NCBI GenBank assembly: GCA_036741795.1
Contig: DAINRO010000031.1
Location: forward strand, 1 to 28,119
Direction of reading: 5' to 3'
Length of the DNA stretch: 28,119 nt
DNA from: DATKKM01 sp036741795
GTDB lineage: Bacteria; Chloroflexota; Dehalococcoidia; SM23-28-2; RBG-16-64-32
Shown: piece after piece, positions 21,054-28,119 of the stretch
Layout: the number at the start of each line of letters is the position of its first letter
How positions within the stretch are numbered: the stretch's first letter is position 1
Translations under genes and position numbers: made by a program
Notes under the pieces: generated by a model
The model's database searches: none
What the model was told of the DNA's origin: nothing
Seen by the model: the letters and a program-made list of their open reading frames with translations, nothing else

Positions 21054-22780
21054 TCTGCCTGGTTGGTCTCCTCGATTTGAGCGCCCGCTTCGCGAGCGAT
21101 GTCCCGGAGTTCACCTCCGAATTGTGCGTGCCAGGGTGCCTGGCCGGCCATCATGAGGCTGGTCCCGGTAATCTTAGCCCACAGGCGCCTTCTGGGCACC
21201 CAGAACGTGATCATGAGACCGATGACCGTGGCCGCGGCCCCGACCCAGACGAGGTTGTCGCTGCGGTCACGCTTCACCTCGATGCCGGAAAACTCTCGCT
21301 GTCCGGTGAACGTGTACCTCAGCCCGTCGATCTCGACGGATTCCCCCGGTGCCAGGACCGTGGGTCGCGGCGTTAGACCGACGATCGTGAGTTCTGGGTC
21401 ACCGGCGAAGGCTGGGGCGACGCCATCGCCTGATGAAGTCTCGGACGTGCCGTAGACCACGCCTTCGAGGAGAAGGAGGACCTCTCCTGACCCGCCGCCG
21501 ATGCCTTCCGGCAAAGGGACGCCCTGTGCCACGGCGGAGGGAACGTCCTCCGTTCCGGTGAAGGTGACTTTGCGTCCGCCCGAGTCGATGGTCTCGCCCG
21601 GCGAGAGCGAGGCGCGGATGCTCCCATCGGCGGCGGACGGTTCGAAGACGAGCAGTTCGCCGCCGTCGGTCGGTTGCCAGAAGGTGATGGCAGAACCGTC
21701 GGAGGCGCGCACCAGACCGGCGCGGTATTCGGTATCGCCGTTACTGGCCGCGTCCGTCAGCAGGACGGTTTCGTTAAGGAGCGCCTCGCCATCCGGCCCA
21801 GTGACGGAAACGCGGGGCGATGGAGAGCGTTCCGCCAGGGCAATGGTCTCTCCGAAGAGTTTGTTGCCGGACGCGATGTCGAGTACTTCTAGCTGTGCCC
21901 CGTAGCCGAAATAGGCTGCCTGGTGGAATCTGTAGCCGTCGTAACCGCAGGGAGAATTGACGGTAGATGAACAGCGCAGTACCTCATCGCCGCGCTCGTA
22001 TATGACAAGATCCGCGCGGTAATCGAGGGGCTGTCCGTCGGGGGCGAACTCCGCGTAGGTGTCCTCCAGGTGGACCTGGATCTGATCGGGATCGCTGACG
22101 GCAAAGATGGGCAAGGTTGTGCCCTCGGCGAGGAAGAGCCCCGACGAGAAGGCGTCCGCTCGGGAGACGATGGCGGCAAGGACGAAGATGATGACAGCGG
22201 CGTGCGTGAGGAAGGTGCCGAGCTGCGCCCACTGGAGCTTGTCGGCAAAGACGTGGGTCCCGTCCTCTGACGCATCGACGTGTACCTTGTAGCGGCGCGC
22301 GCTGAGGGCAGCAACCAGCGATTCAGTCTCAACTGAAGTCTCGGATTTGAAGGAATGAGGCGACAGGTCGAAATACCGGTCCGGAACCCGCTTGCGCGGC
22401 CTCGTGATCGTGGTCCAGACGCCGGGGAAACGGCTCACGATATAGGCCCCCGTGGACGCAACGGTGATTCCCAGGAGGAGGGCGAACCAGCGTTGGTGGA
22501 AAAGGTCAAACAGCCCGATCGCGTCCATCGGATCAGTCAGCGGCCCAAAATTGTCCTCCTGGGTGTGCAACCACATTGCCTCCGACACGGCGTCGCCGCG
22601 GATGTTCGCCGGAACCTGTGGGACTAAGACGCCGATCAGGCTGACGACGGCGAGCAGGCCGAGCAGGAAGATGGCGAAGCGGACGCTGGTGAACAGCCAC
22701 CAGACCGCGCGCAGCGGATTGAGGAGGTTTACGGTGCGTGACCAGCCTCGGGTGGGGCTGGCAGCCTTGTCAGTAGCCAC
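21050..22780 (-). CDS. resB: ResB/Ccs1-like cytochrome c biogenesis protein
   Basis: The 576-residue protein has membrane segments at about 33-52, 98-115, 187-206 and 530-548, with a large extracytoplasmic domain between the third and fourth. This is the ResB (Ccs1) layout; ResB with ResC (CcsA) delivers haem to apocytochrome c in system II. Short family features include FHQRWFALLL, YIVSRFPGVW and QLGTFLTHAAV. No ResC/CcsA gene is present in the window. The GTG at 22780 overlaps the end of the thioredoxin gene and has ggagg nine bases upstream. Confidence 0.8.
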   Translation of the reverse strand: MATDKAASPTRGWSRTVNLLNPLRAVWWLFTSVRFAIFLLGLLAVVSLIGVLVPQVPANIRGDAVSEAMWLHTQEDNFGPLTDPMDAIGLFDLFHQRWFALLLGITVASTGAYIVSRFPGVWTTITRPRKRVPDRYFDLSPHSFKSETSVETESLVAALSARRYKVHVDASEDGTHVFADKLQWAQLGTFLTHAAVIIFVLAAIVSRADAFSSGLFLAEGTTLPIFAVSDPDQIQVHLEDTYAEFAPDGQPLDYRADLVIYERGDEVLRCSSTVNSPCGYDGYRFHQAAYFGYGAQLEVLDIASGNKLFGETIALAERSPSPRVSVTGPDGEALLNETVLLTDAASNGDTEYRAGLVRASDGSAITFWQPTDGGELLVFEPSAADGSIRASLSPGETIDSGGRKVTFTGTEDVPSAVAQGVPLPEGIGGGSGEVLLLLEGVVYGTSETSSGDGVAPAFAGDPELTIVGLTPRPTVLAPGESVEIDGLRYTFTGQREFSGIEVKRDRSDNLVWVGAAATVIGLMITFWVPRRRLWAKITGTSLMMAGQAPWHAQFGGELRDIAREAGAQIEETNQAE

Positions 22781-23456
22781 CGCCAGTGGCCTCCGGAAGG
22801 ATCAACTGGATCCTCTCTTCAAGCTCGGTTGAGCCGATTGCGCCCTGCACTTGCTCATCGTTCTCTTCGTCTTCGAGCGGGCCGGCGTAAATGCTCTGGA
22901 TGGTGCCGTCCGAATCGATGAAGACGGTCGTTGGCAGGCCGAGGAGGCGGTAGCGGTCCCCGACCTCGCCGTCCCGGTCCACGAGCAGCGGGAAGTCAAT
23001 GCCATAGTCTTCCGCGAACGGCTCGATCAGGGCCTTGCCTTCCTGCAGATTGAGCCCGATCACAACAAGCCCGGACGCGTCATGATCAGCGGCGGCATCG
23101 ACTAGCAGCGGCATCTCCTGCCGGCACGGACGGCACCACGTCGCCCAGAAATTGAGGACGACAGGGTTGCCACGAAAGTCGCTAAGCAGGGTCTCATCCC
23201 CGTCGACGGATTCCAGCAGAAAGTCCGGGGCGAGAGCGCCGACCTCGGCCTTGACGGGCAGTGAGTCGGTCACGAGTCCGGCGGGGAGGTCTCGTGGCCC
23301 ATATTCGTCGTCGCGAAAGGCGCCGCCGTCCCGGTATTCCAGCCACCAGATCACGCCGGCAATCACGGCGATGACGGCGAGCGGATAGAGAAAACGCCGG
23401 ACGATGCCGCGGTGCCGAACGGGCGCGGATTCGAGGGTGGAAGGGGTTTCTGTCAT
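22770..23456 (-). CDS. TlpA/ResA-like membrane-anchored thioredoxin
   Basis: The protein has 228 residues. One N-terminal membrane helix (about 22-39) anchors a thioredoxin domain of the AhpC/TSA-Redoxin type: GALAPDFLLESVDG, FWATWCRPC with Cys108/Cys111, and the cis-proline strand LGLPTTVFID. Such proteins reduce the haem-site cysteines of apocytochrome c (ResA). Next to ResB in the same operon, that role is likely. The ATG at 23456 is used; it overlaps the ResB start by 11 bases at its end. Confidence 0.85.
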   Translation of the reverse strand: MTETPSTLESAPVRHRGIVRRFLYPLAVIAVIAGVIWWLEYRDGGAFRDDEYGPRDLPAGLVTDSLPVKAEVGALAPDFLLESVDGDETLLSDFRGNPVVLNFWATWCRPCRQEMPLLVDAAADHDASGLVVIGLNLQEGKALIEPFAEDYGIDFPLLVDRDGEVGDRYRLLGLPTTVFIDSDGTIQSIYAGPLEDEENDEQVQGAIGSTELEERIQLILPEATGGGY

Positions 23457-23495
23457 GGTGCCGTTACAGGATACGTCTTGCAGAAGAATAGGGAA

Positions 23496-24434
23496 CTACT
23501 GGAAGCCGAACACCGCCATGTAAGTGGCTCGTGTTTGTTCAGGCGTTTCGCCCTCGCCGAGGAAGGAATTGCCCGTTCGGATTTCGTAGTGGAGGTGCTT
23601 GTTATAGCCGACCTGCCCCAGCGACTCCGGGGTGCCCGAGTCACCAACCAGGCCGACAGTTTGGCCTTGCCCGACTTCTGTGCCGACCTGTATCTCGTCC
23701 GGGATCCCCGAAAGGTGCGAGTACCGTGTGATGACGCCGTCCCCGTGGTCCACCCAGACCTGGCGGCCCCGGAACTTGTCGAGTGTGCCCGCGTCGGTAT
23801 AGCCGATCTCCACGGTGAGTGCGATGAAGTCGTCGATCTGCTTCTGGGTAAGCTGGCGGTATTCGTGGTCCGCGCGGACCACCGTGCCGGGGTAGGTCGC
23901 GAGCACCGGCGCCCCGATGGGCACGTCAATGCAAGCAAAGCCGGTGAAGAAGTCGACGCCCTCGTGGAACCCGTTTCGATATTCGCGCGGGGCGTTGGGC
24001 ATCTGTCCGTCGTCGATAGGCAGGCAGGCTCCCGCAAGCGGCATGGTCATGTGGTAACCGAGGGGACTCTCAGCCGACGCGTTCGCATCCGGGACCGCGC
24101 CGGCCAGCGTGGGGTCGACGTTTTTAATCGCAAGGATCTGATCGATGCTGATACTTGCCTCATCCACGAGCGCGTTTGCCTCGAGGATCGAAGCCGCAGT
24201 CACACCGAACCGCTCCGCGATCGTGCCCACCGTGTCACCAGCCTGGATCCTGTAGGCTATCTCGCGCAGAGCTGGCGTGGGGGTGCCGGGAGACGGCGAA
24301 GGCGTAGCCGGTGGTGTCGATGTGCCTATTGTCGGGGCAGGCGTCGCCGAGGAGCCTGATCCGCCACCGCAAGCGAGGCACAGAAAAACAGCGGCCGCCA
24401 GGGCCGCCGCGAATGCGAGGCGCGAAGGGCTAAT
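23496..24434 (-). CDS. LysM-M23 peptidase lipoprotein with non-ATG start
   Basis: The protein has 312 residues if started at an ATT at 24434. Signal-like SPSRLAFAAALAAAVFLCLA is followed by Cys22-GGG, a lipobox-like site. Next come a Thr/Pro-rich linker, a LysM domain (IAYRIQAGDTVGTIAERFG to DQILAI) and an M23 endopeptidase with HEGVD (His157/Asp161) and HLH (His280/282). It should cleave or remodel peptidoglycan from the outer face of the membrane. No ATG, GTG or TTG opens this frame before residue 69, but the signal and linker are in frame without stops, so a rare start or a sequencing error is implied. It overlaps the HMA gene end. Lgt downstream could lipidate it. Confidence 0.75.
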   Translation of the reverse strand: MSPSRLAFAAALAAAVFLCLACGGGSGSSATPAPTIGTSTPPATPSPSPGTPTPALREIAYRIQAGDTVGTIAERFGVTAASILEANALVDEASISIDQILAIKNVDPTLAGAVPDANASAESPLGYHMTMPLAGACLPIDDGQMPNAPREYRNGFHEGVDFFTGFACIDVPIGAPVLATYPGTVVRADHEYRQLTQKQIDDFIALTVEIGYTDAGTLDKFRGRQVWVDHGDGVITRYSHLSGIPDEIQVGTEVGQGQTVGLVGDSGTPESLGQVGYNKHLHYEIRTGNSFLGEGETPEQTRATYMAVFGFQ

Positions 24435-24639
24435 GGTCGACCGGATAACCCTCTTCCTCCATCGCCGCTTCGATCATTGAGAGTGGCGTTTGCGCGGGAT
24501 CATGATCGACGACCACGGCCTTCGATTCGGCATCGCCGGAGATGAACAGCACGCCGGGCAGAGTTTCCACGGCAGACTTGATCGCCTGGAGGCAGTGATC
24601 GCAGGAGATGTCAGGTGCGGTCAGCGTCAATTGGGGCAT
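24430..24639 (-). CDS. HMA-domain metal-binding protein (CopZ-like)
   Basis: The 69-residue ferredoxin-like HMA domain has the metal site CDHC at residues 13-16 (ISCDHCLQAI) and a C-terminal VVDHDP...EGYPVDH. Members carry copper or mercury ions to transporters or enzymes; here no P-type ATPase is in the window. It is squeezed between GatD (one-base gap before the ATG at 24639) and the M23 lipoprotein (five-base overlap), so it is co-translated with envelope genes. Copper delivery for cytochrome-related assembly is a guess. Confidence 0.8.
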   Translation of the reverse strand: MPQLTLTAPDISCDHCLQAIKSAVETLPGVLFISGDAESKAVVVDHDPAQTPLSMIEAAMEEEGYPVDH

Positions 24640-24640
24640 G

Positions 24641-25393
24641 TCATCGAATGATTCCGAGGAGCGACTTTTTCCTGGCCAGCGACTTAGCTTCGTGGTGGGC
24701 CAGCGTTTCTACCATATCGTCCAGCGGCTCAAGTCGCACGTCGGGATTCTCCGGCGAAAGTGCCAGCACAATCAAGTGGTCGGCAAATTCTGGGTTCTTG
24801 GGGAGCAGCGAACCGTGGAGATAGGTGCCAAAGACGTTTCGGTAGATGGCGCCCTCGCCGCCGTCCTTGCCGTTGTTGCCGAAGCCGGACACGACCTTAC
24901 CCAAAGGTTGCGCGCCCTTTCCGACATATGTCCGCCCTCCGTGGTTCTCAAAGCCGACCAAAGTTGATTCCTGCCACTCAATCACTACGTTACCGATGAA
25001 GCGCCTGGCTTCCGGCCCGGGATGGGCCGTCCAGATATCGAGTACGCCCAGCCCGGGCAGTTCGCGGCCGCCTGCTTCACGATAGTAATGACCCATCAGC
25101 TGGTAGCCGCCACAAACGGCAAGGACCGTCATCCCATCTTCGACGGCTGATTTGATAGCGTCCCCTTTGACGTGGATGAGATCGTCGGCGACGAGTTGCT
25201 GCTCCCTGTCCTGGGCCCCGCCAATGAACACCATATTGTAGTTCGACGCATCGAACGCATCTTCGGGTTCAAGGTCGTGAACCTCGAAGCCGATCCCTCT
25301 CGCCTCGCATCGTCGCCTGAGACTAATTATGTTGCCGCGGTCTCCGTAGATATTCATGAGCCGGGGATAGAGGTGCGCCAGCCTCAATTTCAC
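24641..25393 (-). CDS. gatD: Lipid II isoglutaminyl synthase, glutaminase subunit
   Basis: The 250-residue class I glutamine amidotransferase has nucleophile Cys94 (LAVCGGYQLMG) and catalytic His193 (YLHGSLLPKNPE). It supplies ammonia to MurT for amidation of D-Glu of the lipid II stem peptide. The N-terminus MKLRLAHLYPRLMNIYGDRGN matches GatD. The GTG at 25393 overlaps the MurT stop (GTGA), the usual pairing of the complex. It is a near-universal partner of MurT in Gram-positive-type cell walls, so this organism should have peptidoglycan. Cobyric-acid-synthase homology is only distant. Confidence 0.9.
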   Translation of the reverse strand: MKLRLAHLYPRLMNIYGDRGNIISLRRRCEARGIGFEVHDLEPEDAFDASNYNMVFIGGAQDREQQLVADDLIHVKGDAIKSAVEDGMTVLAVCGGYQLMGHYYREAGGRELPGLGVLDIWTAHPGPEARRFIGNVVIEWQESTLVGFENHGGRTYVGKGAQPLGKVVSGFGNNGKDGGEGAIYRNVFGTYLHGSLLPKNPEFADHLIVLALSPENPDVRLEPLDDMVETLAHHEAKSLARKKSLLGIIR

Positions 25394-26784
25394 CCCCCGT
25401 CTCCCTCCCAAAAAGCGCCCTTACCTGCCCACTTTCCGAGGACGTTGCGGGCTTCGAGCATGGCCGTGTAGGTGGGGATGACGTACAGGCGACCCCCAGG
25501 GGCCGTCCCGGCGAGTGCATGACGCAGAGCGGTCTTCGTATCACTATTTACGCCAGGGGAGTCTGACAGACCAGCGTACTTGAGTCGGAGTGCCATATCC
25601 CATGACCGGTGGCCCGAGACGGATAGTGAGCGGAGGCGGCCCTGGAGCATCTCGAAATCGACGTCCCAGATCCAGGAGATGTCCCGGCCATCGGCGATGT
25701 CGTCGTTAAGCAGGAAAATGACATCCATTGGCTCGCCGGCGCGAACGAGGGTGTTGAGGACCTGATTGAGGCCGGCGGGGTTCTTGGCGAGTATGACTTC
25801 CACTTCGCGGTCGGCAATCAGCATCCTCTCCTGGCGGCCAAACGCGGCGGTGAAGCCAGAGAGACCTTCCATGGTGACGTCCGGTGCGATGCCGAGCGCG
25901 ATCGCGGTGGCTGTCGCCGCCAGGGCGTTGTATGAGTTGTATACCCCTGTGAGGGAGAGGCTCACTTCGAATTGACCCGAGGGGGTTGTAACCGTCATTT
26001 GCATGTCATCACGATCGAGCACGAGGCGAGAACAGGATACGTCTGGAGCCCGCCTCCGATTCTGGCACTTTGAACAGGACCAGTGCCCGAGGTGGCCGTA
26101 AAAAACGGTGCTGTAGGCCAACTCGGCGCCGCAGGTTCGGCACCACCTTGCGTCGGACGCGTGCTCCACTTCACCGACCGTCAGGGATGCGTCGTCGATG
26201 CCGAACGTCAGGAGCTTTCCGCTGGCCGTTCCCTGAAGCGATGCCACGGACGGATCGTCGGCATTCAGGACAATTGTTGAGCGATTATCCCAGGCGGCGA
26301 CGGCATCCTGCCACAACCTGGCGACCGTCTCGACTTCTCCGTATCGATCGAGTTGATCGCGGAACAGGTTGGTGAAGAGAACGACGCGCGGGCCAATGAC
26401 TTGAGCCACTTTGGGGAGAGTCGCCTCGTCCACCTCGAAAACGCCCATTGACCTCTCGGCGTCCGGGATTGTGCCCTGCCATCCGGCCGCCTCTGCCAGA
26501 GAAGCCGCGATGCCGCGCATCATGTTGGAGCCTTCGCGATTTCCGATGGCAACCAGTCCGACTTTGTTCACGACGCGACGGATGAGTCGTGCTGTCGTCG
26601 TCTTCCCGTTCGTGCCGGTGACAAGAACGCTGCCCTGCCCGAGGCAAGAACTCATGTCCGTGACAATGCCTGGATCGATCCCCTCGGCTATCAGCCCCGG
26701 CAACGCGGTCCCCCCACCTATACCCAGGTTCCGGCTGACCTGTCCGGCGGCTTTGGCGGCAATCGTCGCTAGCTCTCGTCGCAC
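25390..26784 (-). CDS. murT: Lipid II isoglutaminyl synthase, Mur ligase subunit
   Basis: The protein has 464 residues. ATP loop GTNGKTTT at 57-64, the Mur ligase block NLFRDQLDRYGE, and a zinc ribbon (C215-x2-C218, C237-x2-C240) inserted between are characteristic of MurT. The DUF1727 C-terminal region includes KNPAGLNQVLNTL and FLLNDDIADGRDISWIWDVDFE. It activates the D-Glu alpha-carboxylate for amidation by GatD. The start is a GTG at 26784, the first gene of the envelope operon; the family N-terminus supports it although the ribosome site is weak. Confidence 0.92.
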   Translation of the reverse strand: MRRELATIAAKAAGQVSRNLGIGGGTALPGLIAEGIDPGIVTDMSSCLGQGSVLVTGTNGKTTTARLIRRVVNKVGLVAIGNREGSNMMRGIAASLAEAAGWQGTIPDAERSMGVFEVDEATLPKVAQVIGPRVVLFTNLFRDQLDRYGEVETVARLWQDAVAAWDNRSTIVLNADDPSVASLQGTASGKLLTFGIDDASLTVGEVEHASDARWCRTCGAELAYSTVFYGHLGHWSCSKCQNRRRAPDVSCSRLVLDRDDMQMTVTTPSGQFEVSLSLTGVYNSYNALAATATAIALGIAPDVTMEGLSGFTAAFGRQERMLIADREVEVILAKNPAGLNQVLNTLVRAGEPMDVIFLLNDDIADGRDISWIWDVDFEMLQGRLRSLSVSGHRSWDMALRLKYAGLSDSPGVNSDTKTALRHALAGTAPGGRLYVIPTYTAMLEARNVLGKWAGKGAFWEGDGG

Positions 26785-26831
26785 GTGGCTACGATAGAAC
26801 GTTTCTCCGTGCCATTAAAGCGAAGAATGCG

Positions 26832-26860
26832 TTGACAGGCTCCGGAGCCTCACGTAGATT
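26832..26860 (+). promoter_or_regulatory. Promoter of the metallo-hydrolase gene, with palindromic spacer
   Basis: TTGACA (26832-26837), 17-base spacer, TAGATT (26855-26860). The spacer contains the perfect palindrome ggctccggagcc (26838-26849), a possible operator. It shares -35 and -10 sequence with the SAM-riboswitch promoter. The start would be near 26867, 20 bases before the ATG. Confidence 0.7.
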
Positions 26861-26887
26861 TCTGTGGCAACGTCAGGAGAGGACACC

Positions 26888-27631
26888 ATGGAGCTTGTAC
26901 TGCCTTCGGTCTATGCGATTGATCTTGGCTACGTGTACGCCTACATGGTGGATACGGGCCCGGAGCTTGTACTCATCGACACAGGCCTTGTGGGGAACGA
27001 AAAGCAGATACTGCGGGGTGTGGCGAGCCTTGGGCGCAAGGTCGGCGACATCAAGCACATCCTCATCACGCACCATCACGCGGACCACGTCGGTGGCCTG
27101 AGGGCCTTAAGAGACGCCAGCGGTGCCACGGTGTACGTTCACGTTCTTGATGCGCCTATCGTCGCCGGCAGCGTTAAGCGGCCAGGTGCAAACCCAAAGA
27201 GCATAGCCGGGCTGTTGCTCGGGCCGATCGTCACGCGACTCCCCATGTACAACCCACCTATCGTCAACACGGACGTGGAGGTGACCGACGGACAGGATCT
27301 ACCGATCGGAGAAGGCTTTACCGTAATTCACACGCCCGGGCACACGGCCGGCAGCGTGAGCTACTTGATGCGGGGGAACGGTGGCGTGCTGTTTGCTGGC
27401 GACGCGGCAGGGCGTCTGCTTGGACGACTGGACCTGCCGCTCCGAATGTTCACGGAAGACATGCGGCAGGCGAAGAGGAGTCTTCGCAAACTGGCGGCGG
27501 TGGAGTTTGACACGGCGTGCTTTGGGCATGGCCGGGCGATGAAGGGCCGTGCTAACTTAAAGCTCCGCAGGTTTATCGAGAAGAGGACCCGCAAGATCCA
27601 GGCTCAGGAACAGGGAGGGAACCCAGCATGA
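26888..27631 (+). CDS. Metallo-beta-lactamase-fold hydrolase
   Basis: The 247-residue alpha-beta/beta-alpha hydrolase has the dinuclear metal site THHHADH (His62, His64, Asp66, His67), His152 (TPGHTAG), Asp172 (FAGDAAG) and His214 (GHGRAMKG). This is the general pattern of glyoxalase II/RNase Z/lactonase-like members; the substrate is open. The ATG at 26888 has aggagagg upstream. It overlaps the EthD-like gene at its stop (ATGA), so the two work together. An atypical thioesterase or glyoxalase role cannot be told apart from sequence alone. Confidence 0.85.
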   Translation: MELVLPSVYAIDLGYVYAYMVDTGPELVLIDTGLVGNEKQILRGVASLGRKVGDIKHILITHHHADHVGGLRALRDASGATVYVHVLDAPIVAGSVKRPGANPKSIAGLLLGPIVTRLPMYNPPIVNTDVEVTDGQDLPIGEGFTVIHTPGHTAGSVSYLMRGNGGVLFAGDAAGRLLGRLDLPLRMFTEDMRQAKRSLRKLAAVEFDTACFGHGRAMKGRANLKLRRFIEKRTRKIQAQEQGGNPA

Positions 27632-27939
27632 TTCGCGTATCCGTGATGTACCCGCAAGGTGGCAAGTTCGACGATGCCTACTACGTCAATTCGCACCTCA
27701 AGATGATCGCTGAAAAGGTTGGCCCGGCGATGCTAAAGGCGGAGATGGACAAGGGTGTTGCGGGGGGAGCGCCGGGTTCACCCGCACCCTTCGTTGCCAT
27801 CGGCCACTTGTACTTCAATTCGATCCCGGAGTTCATGCAGGCGTTCGCCCCGCACGCTGGCGCGATCATGGCAGACGTGCCCAACTACACCGACGGGCAG
27901 CCGCAGATCCAGATCAGCGAAATCGTCGAAGCGAAGTAG
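27628..27939 (+). CDS. EthD-family dimeric alpha-beta barrel protein
   Basis: The 103-residue protein has the pattern IRVSVMYPQGGKFDDAYYVN, HLKMIAEKVGP and a C-terminal PQIQISEIVE typical of EthD-like ferredoxin-fold proteins, first linked to ether degradation but generally of unclear substrate. The ATG lies in an ATGA overlap with the metallo-hydrolase stop, after a cagggaggg site. A joint catabolic role with the hydrolase is likely. Nothing resembling a cytochrome P450 is in the window. Confidence 0.78.
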   Translation: MIRVSVMYPQGGKFDDAYYVNSHLKMIAEKVGPAMLKAEMDKGVAGGAPGSPAPFVAIGHLYFNSIPEFMQAFAPHAGAIMADVPNYTDGQPQIQISEIVEAK

Positions 27940-28055
27940 CCACTACGCGCTCACCCTGGGAAGCCATTCCCGCTCACCCCTGTGCTCGCCTGCCCGCCTA
28001 TCCTGAGGGAATTCGAAGTCAGAGCCGCAACGTGTAGCGAAATGTCGTTGCTTTC

Positions 28056-28119
28056 TGGCGGAGGGGGTGGGATTCGAACCCACGATGGACTTGCGCCCAT
28101 AACGGTTTTCAAGACCGTC
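28056..28119 (-). tRNA. tRNA-Ser(UGA), 3' part, CCA encoded
   Basis: On the minus strand, the anticodon arm ACGGT-CTTGAAA-ACCGT shows a 5-bp stem and anticodon TGA. It is followed by a long variable arm (ATGG...CCAT) as in class II tRNAs, a T-arm GTGGG/CCCAC with TTCGAA, the 3' acceptor strand CCCCTCC, discriminator G (28059) and encoded CCA (28056-28058). The D-arm and 5' end lie beyond the window. Serine is set by anticodon, long arm and G73. The 27940-28055 gap before it holds no recognisable gene or terminator. Confidence 0.92.

Noticed and set aside
20208..21080. 290-residue plus-strand frame opposite lgt
   Set aside because: Shadow frame; lgt has its family signature in the other strand.
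23412..24359. 315-residue plus-strand frame opposite the M23 gene
   Set aside because: Shadow frame without recognisable domains.
1..28119. CRISPR array, insertion sequence or prophage
   Set aside because: No regularly spaced repeats, transposase, integrase or phage genes were seen; the only short palindromes are listed as features.

Overview
The window reads as a piece of a GC-rich bacterial chromosome, most likely a Chloroflexota member (Dehalococcoidia/SAR202-like). That placement is an inference from gene content and style: a CysO/CysM/JAMM cysteine module, MurT-GatD, GerW-like and ResB proteins, frequent TTG/GTG starts and a Chloroflexi-type palindromic repeat. No phylogeny was run. No CRISPR array, insertion sequence, phage or integrase gene was seen. 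Genes are tightly packed and many are joined by ATGA-type stop/start overlaps.

Layout. 1-292 is the start of dnaA, leaving on the minus strand. 650-3916 is a plus-strand run: coaX, coaBC, a methyltransferase and a GerW/YtfJ-like protein. A minus-strand amidase with a tiny coupled AtzG-like partner follows (3903-5491), then two plus-strand membrane proteins (5685-6799). 6804-16402 is a long minus-strand sulfur locus. Read in transcription order it holds sulfite reductase, APS reductase, ATP sulfurylase, a Na/Pi-cotransporter-like membrane protein, an Rrf2 regulator, CysK, a carrier-E1 (MoaD-ThiF) fusion, a CysO-like carrier, CysM, an OB-fold-like membrane protein and a JAMM protease. A broken DinB gene and a 71-residue protein lie just upstream of it.

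17328-19376 is a second sulfur unit: a SAM-I riboswitch with an intrinsic terminator, then a threonine-synthase-like enzyme, a NIL-domain protein and a third CysO-like carrier. 19453-26784 carries a small winged-helix regulator and then an envelope/redox operon: MurT, GatD, an HMA-domain protein, a LysM-M23 lipoprotein, a TlpA/ResA thioredoxin, ResB, Lgt and a glutaredoxin-like protein. 26888-27939 holds a metallo-beta-lactamase-fold hydrolase and an EthD-like protein. The window ends inside a tRNA-Ser(UGA) gene.

How it fits together. Sulfate is activated (Sat), reduced as APS (CysH) and then to sulfide (siroheme reductase). Sulfide can enter cysteine directly through CysK. It can also be loaded as a thiocarboxylate on a CysO-like carrier by the E1 protein, passed to CysM and trimmed by the JAMM protease. 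The riboswitch places the threonine-synthase-like/NIL/carrier unit under methionine-SAM control. I infer that this unit makes homocysteine from O-phosphohomoserine with a protein-bound sulfur donor, which would be a poorly described route. All three carrier domains have residues after the Gly-Gly that would have to be removed before use, which ties both units to the JAMM protease.
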